In this document: in pieces, positions 55,969 through 64,000 of the stretch
Position numbering within the stretch: the first letter of the stretch is position 1
Layout of the letters: every line of letters begins with the position of its first letter
Assembly: GCA_030280995.1 (NCBI GenBank)
Contig: JASXTE010000002.1
Location: 13,511,183-13,575,182, forward strand
DNA: 64,000 nucleotides
Direction: 5' to 3'
From: Hemileia vastatrix
Lineage: Eukaryota > Basidiomycota > Pucciniomycetes > Pucciniales > Zaghouaniaceae
Made by a program: the position numbers and the translations under genes
Notes under the pieces: generated by a model
Database searches by the model: none
What the model was told of the DNA's origin: nothing
What the model saw: the letters and a program-made list of their open reading frames with translations, nothing else

Positions 55969-57913
55969 ATGTGGGACTCCTTAAAAACTTTGGTTTTTGA
56001 TCGACACTCAGCAGGCTCCTCAAATACCCCTCATTCTGCTATTCAGCTTACTTCCAATAAAAATTTGGCCACCGAAAGTCCTTCATCAGGTTAGAAGTCG
56101 CTTATTATCATATCTCTATCCATCCTCAATTATTAATGTCACTCTTTGTGTTACGGCTCTAAAGATGAGGATGGAAATGAAGAGCAGCCACTTTTATTCT
56201 CAGATTTTCGTCTTGTGCCCCCCCATTCCTCCCTCAATATTGTGTTGGCACTGGCAGTAGTTTTTTTTCTGGGTGGCATTACGGTATTACTTGTTGGACG
56301 TTGGCTACTATATCCTTTGCATTCATCACGACAGCAGTTTTTTGGAAGGTTTTCCAACTCTTCAAGACTCACACCCGCAATACCGGCATGGGTGCCCAAT
56401 CGCACAAATAATGGATTGCCAGTTATTATTCATTGGGCCAACAACCCTGACCACGAAGACCTCAAGCCTGAGGAATGCGCTATCCCTGTCTTGTTCACTC
56501 CCGATGCTCACGTTGCTGAAGTCATTGTTTGGAGCCTGACGGAGGACCCTAAGAATGAATTCAATGCCACCAAATTACGGGCCGAAAGACCCTGGCAACA
56601 ACACGCATTCTGGTCTTTGGAAAACGCTGAATATTACCCACGTCTTGCAAAAGCACGAAAAGACCTCGCAGCGAAGTCTAAAGATGCATTTGACCTGGAA
56701 ATAACTTATCGCACAACTTCAGATGTCCCAATACCTTACGCCTACGGTTTTATTGATTTGAGAAAACGGCCATTGCCATTTGAAAAACGAAGAAGCGACA
56801 AACTTATGGCGGCTTTCATCTCAAACTGTGGACCTTTGAATAATCGAACTGGGGTCTTGAATGCTCTCATGAAAGCACTGCCTGGTCAGGTAGACTCATT
56901 TGGCTATTGCAATAATAATGCTCAAGTAGATGCCGAACTGAAACGATACGGTATCAACAAAACGCTTTCAAGATGGGACGAAAAAATGGAAATTATATCT
57001 CATTATAAATTTACCGTAGCATTTGAAAATGCAAATGAAGAGGAGTAAGCTTATTCATGTTTTTCTAAAAAGTCGTCTCGCACATATGGACTCATTATTT
57101 ATGGCGTTATGTTTGCTTTTTTAAATTATTTAGCTACGTAACGGAAAAGGTTCGATTATATGTTTCGTACTCTTTTATTAGTTATTCAGAACAGGAGTAG
57201 ACTAATGTGTAGCTTATATATAGTATTATCAAGCGCTTTCAGCCGGGTCGATCCCGTTACATCTTGGTCAACAATCAGGACCGATGTTTGAGAAATTTTT
57301 ACCTGGGCCTGATGCCGCGATTAACGTCAAAGATTACAATATGACCGAGTTAATAAATTTAATCAAGTATATAGCATCGAACAAAACAGAGTTCAATAGA
57401 CGACTTGAATGGAAGAACAAGCCATATTACCCTGACTTTGAAAGGATCATTAATTATCCAAAGGTATTTAGTTTCTAATTCACTCATTAAACTAACAATC
57501 ATATATAATGTCTCATCATCGCAAAACTATGGTTACTATTTAATTATTTTTAGGAAATTGAACCTTGTCGATTGGCAAAGGTGAGTGATTGTCTCGTGAT
57601 TATCTAGATTTTGTAGATAATAATATTTTTTTTCTTACATTGTCTTGTGATTTTCTTTTCTTTTCTTTTTCTTTTTCTTTTTCTTTTTTTTTTTTTGAAG
57701 CTCCTTCGTGGGTTGTGGAAAAATCCATTCGCCCGACCACCCACAGGAAAGGAATGTTACGAATGTCCTGATGACGCTAATCAAGCATTACGTAAATCAA
57801 GGCTCGTACGCCGAAGACCCAATATCCCTGATGTTCATCGAAGAAAACGCGGTGAATCAGATGCACAGTTTGCTGCCAGGAAAGAAATGGAAGATAAAAA
57901 ATTTAACGCTTAA
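55969..57913 (+). CDS. alpha-1,3-fucosyltransferase-like glycosyltransferase (GT10), six exons
   Basis: Exons: 55969-56089, 56165-57044, 57134-57149 (16 nt), 57224-57463, 57554-57580 (27 nt) and 57701-57913; together 1497 nt and 498 aa. Introns are GT-AG and phases fit throughout. The short cytosolic N-terminus is followed by one membrane segment (about 64-86), the type II Golgi topology. GT10 hallmarks: AAFISNCGPLNNR (about 256-268) and [35 protein letters not shown] (split over exons 2-4). A basic C-terminus contains CYECPDD. The enzyme would move fucose from GDP-fucose to a glycan; the acceptor is unknown. This is the only clearly intact host gene in the window. The first intron has a weak GTTAGA donor, so exon 1 is the least certain. 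Confidence 0.88.
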
Positions 57914-59635
57914 GTATATATTATTGATACTTCAAAAAATAAAATAAAAAAATAAATTCTTGCCTAATAAAACAAAAAGTAGAGAATTAATTGTCTTCTA
58001 AAGTTTCAGAACATGTTCATTCTGCTGGCTTATAGCATATTAGTTTTGCTTATATTATGAACAATCTTCTTGTATATTTTTTTTTCTAGTGATGTTTGAA
58101 TAGAATTATACTTTTGTGATTGAAGCTAAACACATCTGCAAGGTTCAATAGATATGAAAATTTAACCACTAAATGAAGGTCTGGAAAATCAAAATGTAGT
58201 GGAGCCCCATGAATGAATCTATTTTTAGAAAAAAGAAATAAAAAAAAGATTAATACCACTGGTGTTAATCATGCCATGAAGTTCATATCATGTTATTTGG
58301 AACTCTTAATTTTTTCGACTTTCAAAAAATGTCACCTCCAGCCAGTCTATATTAACCTTATATGCTCTTGGCTTCCTATGTTTTTTCTATTTTTCCTTTT
58401 TTTTAGAAGGGGAGAAAGAGGTTCACTTAATGATATTGTCTTCACCTAATGCACACATTTGTCCTGTCTTTCTGTCTTTGTTATGTAGATATGGGAAAGG
58501 AGAAGCTCAATCAAAGCATTTCCATAGCTTAGACCATAAACATAACTAGAGTACTACCAGGGACAATAAAAATTATTTGATGTCTAGTTTAATATCCTTT
58601 CGCCCTATGTCACCATATTCCTATAAATTCCAATATTTAAATACTGATAAATTGTTGGATATCATTAAATATAGTTAAGTTAAGTTAGTGATTTGGTAGG
58701 ACAAAATGGTTGTTCATCATTTGTTTTAAAAAAATGTCAATTTTTGTAAAAAACTTGTAGTTATACAAATCCTTTGGCTTGAATTAATTTAAGGGGGGGG
58801 GGGAGGCGAGAGAGGGAGAAGGAGAGGGAGAGGGAGAGAAACGTCTCCACCTCATTTTTAGTTAGTGAGAAACCAAGTATTCAAAGGGTAATTAAATTAA
58901 TCATATTAGAAACAATCTATTCCACCAAAAGAGCCTATGACAACATGAACTAATTAAAAAGAAAAAGAAAAAGAAATAGGCAAAAAAAAAAAAAAAAAAT
59001 TGAAACTCATCAATCAAAGAATAATTAAACAATGACACAAAAAAAAAAAAAACAATATCATATCATCTTTCTTTCTATCAAAAAACCCTCATCTATTCAA
59101 CTCTTACCACAAAACAACAACAAAAAAATAAAATAAAAAAAAGCCTTCATATACTATTCTCATCTGCTTCCATCATCACAACTGCCCTCTGTTTTTTCTC
59201 AAGTTTCACCATCCAGCACGATACCTCCATGTTCATATGTATTCATGACTATCTCCTTACCATCACCAGTAACAATACTTATTTCCCCCCCCCACTTCGG
59301 TGACTGACATATTGACTTATTAATTTACTTATGCATCAGGTGTGAGGATTAAATAAATAAGTACAATACTAATAATATTATTATTTTTATTGGTATACAT
59401 CATGTTATACTACAATGTTTTTGGCTCTTTCTATCTCTCTCTCACACACACTCAAGATATATATTCTATCCCTTTCCTTTATTTTATCATCTACTTTTTC
59501 ATGGTTATTTATTTTATAGCAAGCTAATCACATCCCCCTATGAGAAATATATAGAAAACACACACATTCCTAAAAAAAAAAAAGCCAAATCAATTGTAAC
59601 TCAATTTTTTTTCAAGAACCATAACACATCATATT
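57914..59635. other. intergenic DNA with simple repeats
   Basis: No supported gene. A poly(G) and (GGGAGA)n tract lies at 58793-58840, poly(A) tracts near 58985 and 59040, and a C-run at 59286-59293. The 3' end of the fucosyltransferase transcript probably lies near 57940 (AAATAAA-rich). Confidence 0.65.
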
Positions 59636-59765
59636 AGGGGGTGTCAGTTCTGGCAAATCTGCACTTAAATTAAGTGCGGATTTCAAACCAAATCAGCACT
59701 TAAATTTTGCAAAAAAGTCACTTATTTCAAAAAAGGGTGTCAGTTATGACCTCAAATCAGCACTT
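59636..59765. repeat. terminal and subterminal repeats of transposon 2B
   Basis: After the terminal AGGGGGTGTCAG the word AATCTGCACTT or AATCAGCACTT occurs near 59657, 59691 and 59755, and inverted near 59670. GGGTGTCAGTT recurs near 59736. Such clusters are typical transposase or accessory-protein binding sites. Confidence 0.7.
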
Positions 59766-59992
59766 TTTTCCCGTTTTTTTTCACAACCACATTTTGGCCA
59801 CAAAACATCCCTTCCTTTCTTACCCCATCCCTGTAACATGTGACACACTGACCTTCCTCGCTACCTACCCATCAATCCTCGGCACACACCCCTTCCTGAC
59901 ATTTTCAATATTTTGACCAGGCATGTTTACATTCTTTTTTACTTATTTCTTCTACTTTTTAATCTTTTTTCTTGTTATGTGCCAGTTTCATA

Positions 59993-61307
59993 ATGCCTCC
60001 CAGACATTCCAAATCTCAAAAGGTAACTCAAAAATCTGCTTCGTCACAAAAGTCTCCTCGTAAAGCAAGCCCTACACCTGAAAAATCAAAGGCAGGTTCA
60101 GGTCAGCTTAAAAAGGATGATTATCTCATCATAATCAACTTCCTTAAAATAAAATCAAATTTTGAAGCATGTTTTGGATGTGAAAAGTCCACTCGTATTG
60201 GACGTCCACCTTCTTCAAAGGTTAATGGCTACTTGTTGATGGCCAATGAAGTAAGGAAGAAAACAAGGGGGAGAATCGATATCAATCCTAAACAAATGAA
60301 GGAGAGATTTAAGAGTTACCATTCAAAATATAAAAAGACTCATCATGCTGTAAATGAAACTGGCTTTGGTATTGACGATGATGATTTGGAGATTGGAATT
60401 ACTACTGTTTCCGAAAAGCTCAATGTCATGTGTCCTTTCTATGAGGAAATGGATAATCTTTTTGGCACCCGAGTTGATGTAAACCCTTGGTTTCTACACG
60501 ATACTACTAAGCATATACCTTCTGGATCCAAACCTTCCTATAATCCTCCCAACACACCTTTACTTGAAGAAGATCAATCCCCTCCACCTTCTAACCATAG
60601 TTCAGCTGAAGATGATCCCAACTATCAAGCAGAACAATTATATCGCAGAAGATCTGAATCCTCAGAGGCCCAAAATTTAAATGTATGTTTACTTTTTGTT
60701 TTTTCTTCAATTCTTCTCTGAATTTCTCTTTCTTTCTAGTCTCCTCCTACTCAAACTCAATCTCCATTAAATTATCTCAATTCTGGAAATGTGAATACCT
60801 CTTTAGAAGCTGCTTTAGAAGAACTTCCTGAAGCCTCTTGTTCAAACTCCAAACTAAAGCGTCGAGCCTCAACTTCAATGAACTTGAACCATCTATTAAA
60901 ACGTGGTAATACTTCAACAAGCTCATTTGGCTCCCTTGAGGATTATTTTGAAAAAAAAGATATAAGTAAGTTTTGTTTACTATATATCTTAATCATTAAC
61001 TCATTTATTTATTTATTTCAATTTAATTTTCTCAGCGAAATCAACTATTGCAAATAATGCCCTTGACTTTGAGAAGATGAAGTTTGATCATATGCTAAGG
61101 AAAGATCAGCAAGCCTTAGATTTGGAAGAAAAAAAATTTGAGGTAGAGCAGATGGAAAGAGTAAATGACCGTCAATTTCAAAGAGAAATGGCTACTTGTG
61201 AATTGGAAAAACAAGAGAGTTTTAAAAAAAAAGATTTCATTATGGAATGTGTTAAAAATGGCCAATCTTATGAGGACATTAAAAAATTACTTGACCTTTT
61301 CAATTGA
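59993..61307 (+). CDS. Myb/SANT-like accessory protein of transposon 2B (three exons)
   Basis: Exons: 59993-60682, 60740-60965 and 61036-61307; introns of 57 and 70 nt with GTATGT/TTCTAG and GTAAGT/CTCAG. 395 aa, no stop. A Ser/Lys-rich N-terminus leads to a Myb/SANT-like DNA-binding region (about 45-130: LKKDDYLIIINFLKIK...RIGRPPSSKVNGYLLM...KERFKSYHSKYKK). A middle segment follows (MCPFYEEMDNLFGTRVDVNPW), then a C-terminal charged coiled coil (LDLEEKKFEVEQMERVNDRQ) ending KKLLDLFN. ATG 59993 was chosen because 2A aligns from MPCCHR. In PIF/Harbinger elements this protein binds the element ends and brings in the transposase. Convergent with the transposase gene. Confidence 0.82.
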
Positions 61308-62054
61308 TAATTTGTTTTTCTAGTTAATTTAATTTTGTTTGATTTCTTTTTGGTAATATTTTCTTATATGCTGACTTATAAAAGGAAAAGAATATAGTAC
61401 GTTATTTTTGACAAAAATTTGAATGTATAATAAAAATTTTCTATCTTTACTTTCTAGTCAATAAGTTTGCTTATCTAAATTTTTCTAAGTCATCAATTTC
61501 ACATGTCAGATTTAAAAAATTGGCAATGCCCTCCACTGCATTTTATTGAAACAAGGGGTGGGTACCACCAAATTTTTCTAAGTCATCAATTTCACATGTC
61601 AGATTTAAAAAATTGGCAATACCCTCCCCTGCATTTTATTGAAGTAAAGGGTGAAAGTCATCAAAATTTAATATAATTACATAAATTAATTAATATATAA
61701 ATAAGATATGTCAAGTATACTACTTTTAAAGTAATGACAATTCCTTAAGCCAAAATGCAGATCAAGTCTAGAAACTAGGTTTGGGACTAAGGCTGGAGAG
61801 AGGGGTGAGGAAGGGTGTATGGGGTAGCGAAAAGGTTGGGAAAGAGTTGGAAGGGAAGATTAAGGGTTCCGAGGCATTTTAAATGAAGAAAAGGGTCTGG
61901 GAGAGGTTGAGAGGGGTGAAATGGGGATCAAAAGAGGATGGCATACAATGGGGCTGGGAGGATAGCGAAAGGCATGGGAAGGGAAGACAAGCATGTGTTG
62001 ATAGAATTGAAAGGGATGGAGATTGGTGCAAACAGAGTGTGAAAATAGGAGGAT

Positions 62055-62086
62055 GAACTCTGTTCTTCGGGCGAAGAACAGAGTTC
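62055..62086. other. perfect hairpin GAACTCTGTTCTT / AAGAACAGAGTTC
   Basis: Two 13-bp arms with no mismatch and a 6-nt loop (CGGGCG). It could end transcripts or be a cruciform, but only the structure is seen. Confidence 0.75.
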
Positions 62087-62367
62087 ACTTCCATAAAATA
62101 TTAGCTGAAACATAGTTTTCAATTCTGTAAAAACAGTTGTAAGTAATAGAAAAAGTCACTGATTTTTTTTATATGTAATCTGAAATTTTTTAATAAAATT
62201 ATTGTATTTAAGAATTGCAATATTGTCAATCAATTTTTATTGATCAAATTAATTTAATAAAGTATTATTTTAATAAGCTGTTTCAAAAAATACTTTGCAT
62301 TGAGTAGACTCATGGAATGATTTTTTCTGGCTTCCATTCAGTTATCCTCACACTTTCACTATGTTTT

Positions 62368-62495
62368 CAATATAGATCCATTGTTATTTGTGTGATACTT
62401 CAAGTGAAAGTTCAGTATTACTTCAGTCTGAGTTCCATCTGATTTCCATCTGACTTCAAGTTGCGGACTTGCTAGCAAGTCCTCCCCCTATATTG
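62368..62495. mobile_element. short TIR element related to 19826-20063
   Basis: The right end GGACTTGCTAGCAAGTCC followed by TCCCCCTATATTG carries a perfect 18-bp palindrome. The left end CAATATAG is degraded. The adjoining CAGTCTGAGTTCCATCTGA is the complement of the subterminal region of the 19.8-kb copy. Matching 2A around 26570 has no such insert. Confidence 0.6.
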
Positions 62496-62671
62496 CGTGG
62501 TGTTTGCTGAAAATATGCGATTTCATGTTGAGTTGATGAAAGAAAACACAGAGAGAAAAAAAAATAAGACTTTAACAGCAAATTCAAAAACCAAAAAAAT
62601 ATGCAAAAAAATTTACCATTCTCAGTGAATAATACATGCAAATTGATAATTTGAAGAGAAAGAGAAAAAAA

Positions 62672-63931
62672 TTAAAATTGCGTTGAAAAATGTTGGAGTG
62701 TTATTGGAAGGATTTTCACCCTTATACTAGTTGATTGAGAAATAGAAGTGTTGGATATAGTCAGAGGTGAATCAACTTGTTCATCTTCATACAGCTCTAA
62801 CCATTGATCTTTGAGGTCAGCAAGTAGGTTATGAAGTATAGTGCAACACAGAATCCAGTTGATCACCGCCTCCATTTCAGATTTATTTCTAAGAGGACTT
62901 CTTAATTCCCTTAAACTAGAAAAACGGCCTTTCAAGATTCCAATAGAATGTTCAATACGGACTCTTGACTTTGCCAAATGATTGTTGAATTTGGCATTTT
63001 GACTGTCTTCTGAAGCTGCTCCCCGAAAAGCAGGAAGTACATACTTTCCATTCACATAAGCAGAATCTGCAAGAAGATACTGATTTTCATCAAAGAATTT
63101 TTCAGGTTCATTTGAAATATGCATTCTTTGGAAGACGTAGGAGTCATGACATGAGCCAGGATAGCCAGCAAAGAATGATATAAATTTTTTGTTTACGTCA
63201 CATATAAGCTGAACGTTAATTGAATATCTATAAAGAAGATATATTTGTTTGTGTTAGTTTCAAGGAGGATGAAAGGAGTTAAAAATAATCTACCTCTTTT
63301 TACGGTCAAAGTAATTGTTTCCACCTTGAGCAGGTTTCTGGCTCAAAGGAATAGTAGTACCATCAACAAAACCAATACATCCTGGAAAGCCCTCTGCTTG
63401 CATAACCTGAGATGATTCAAGTCGCTCTTCTTTTGTTGGCCAGGTGAGAAGTTGAGATTCCAAGGAGTTGATGGCAGTGATACATCATTTGGTATAAGTG
63501 TTAACTGAACCATACCCTAAATCAAAGACATTTTCTAAACGTTTCAAAGCGGCTCCATTACCATTTGAACCCAAACGACATAGTGTGATGGCCAATTGAA
63601 TTGAAGGATGTTGTTGTTCTTTTTGAGAATTATTGTGAAATATGGGATGATCCTGAATAAGCTCAAGCAATTTAAGGAAACATTCCTGAGAAGTCCTGAA
63701 CAGCTGTCTAAAACTGGGTGTAGATAGGTTAAGAAGTGTTTGGATGGTGTACTTGGGGGTATGAAGTACTTGAGGCTTTCTGGGAAGAAGGTAACGTTTC
63801 CTGGCCATTTTTGATAAAACGACAAAATCTTCTTCTAGATCAGAATCGGAATCAGAGTCCAGGAGCAGTTCAAGCGCCATGAAAGTCATTGCTTTATGTA
63901 ATTTATCATGATTTGAAAGTGAGGAAGGCAT
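62672..63931 (-). pseudogene. DDE transposase (PIF/Harbinger nuclease) of transposon 2B, one stop
   Basis: Exon 1 is 63931-63294; the intron is 63293-63228 (GTAGAT...TTATAG, 66 nt); exon 2 is 63227-62672. 398 codons in one frame with a single TGA at 63487-63485, where CGA (Arg) is likely. An acidic N-terminus (LDSDSDSDLEEDF), a helix-turn-helix-like segment (IQLAITLCRLGSNGNGAALKRLENVF) and the DDE nuclease follow: GFVDGTTIPL (Asp), YLLADSAY (Asp) and SRVRIEHSIGILKGRF (Glu), with CHDSYVFQRM and CCTILHNLL family motifs. It would cut and join the element. One reversion or readthrough would make it full length. Confidence 0.85.
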
Positions 63932-64000
63932 GACTCTTATATGATATGATATTAAGATGTAAGTGATGTACGATGTTTTGAGTTATGAAGTGTTATGCTG

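Larger units (their letters stand above)
61308..62671. other. transposon 2B spacer between convergent genes
   Basis: Holds the duplicated TTGGCAATRCCCTCC unit (61500-61670), a G/A-rich stretch (61780-62040), a perfect hairpin (62055-62086), a MITE (62368-62495) and A-rich DNA. No gene is supported. Confidence 0.65.
59636..64000. mobile_element. Harbinger-like DNA transposon 2B, left part
   Basis: The left end AGGGGGTGTCAG at 59636, preceded by ATT (the same duplication as 2A), matches the termini of 2A over about 32 bp. It contains a Myb/SANT-like gene (+) and a convergent DDE transposase gene (-). The right terminus is beyond the window. The gene content is that of an autonomous PIF/Harbinger-type element, except for one stop in the transposase. 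Confidence 0.85.

Noticed and set aside
57589..57771. Phe-rich ORF near the fucosyltransferase end
   Set aside because: It runs through a polypyrimidine tract of intron 5.
61879..62122. Two minus-strand ORFs in transposon 2B
   Set aside because: Shadows of a G/A-rich spacer; no equivalent in 2A.

Overview
The window reads as AT-rich, repeat-dominated eukaryotic DNA, almost certainly fungal. It has short GT-AG introns (about 50-90 nt) and Ty3/Gypsy pol sequences of the basidiomycete type. CpG decay is strong, with TCGA decaying to TTGA or TCAA. A basidiomycete, possibly a rust-like (Pucciniomycotina) species, fits best, but I cannot prove the phylum. Only one ordinary host gene is visible: a six-exon family-10 (alpha-1,3-fucosyltransferase-like) type II membrane glycosyltransferase at 55969-57913. 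No tRNA, rRNA or CRISPR array was found.

Layout. 1-6783: 3' part of Gypsy element A1 (+), with two intact spliced antisense genes and a putative 3' LTR. 6784-13390: related element A2 (-), decayed, with matching antisense gene remnants. 13391-15870: B1, a chromodomain Gypsy pol (+) lacking its 5' half, then an LTR (16010-17460), then B2 (17502-29240). B2 is split by a TIR element (19826-20063) and by a 6.2-kb Harbinger-like transposon (21297-27467), which itself holds a 1.17-kb solo LTR (21952-23123). 29500-34480: a Tc1/mariner-like MITE, a decayed coiled-coil gene and a 1.2-kb palindrome. 34480-54102: a PIF/Harbinger transposase gene split by Gypsy element C1 (-, 35595-53830). C1 in turn contains a solo LTR (38508-39682) and the near full-length element C2 (+, 45058-53589). 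54103-59635: host intergenic DNA and the fucosyltransferase gene. 59636-end: the left part of a better-preserved Harbinger-like transposon with a Myb/SANT-like gene and a convergent DDE transposase.

The most interesting system is a class of two-exon genes carried on the strand opposite to gag-pol, between the pol end and the 3' LTR of Gypsy families A and C. They encode short proteins with a binuclear-cluster (Zn2Cys6-spaced) cysteine motif near the N-terminus. In A1-beta and C2 the six cysteines fall at identical residue numbers (10, 13, 20, 33, 36, 43). In C2 this gene is fully open although gag and pol carry several stops. Family B lacks it. Other strong signals are a conserved -1 frameshift site (A AAA AAC TAG) at the gag-pol junction of family C, CpG-biased divergence of the C2 LTR pair, and exact target-site duplications that let the nesting order be read.
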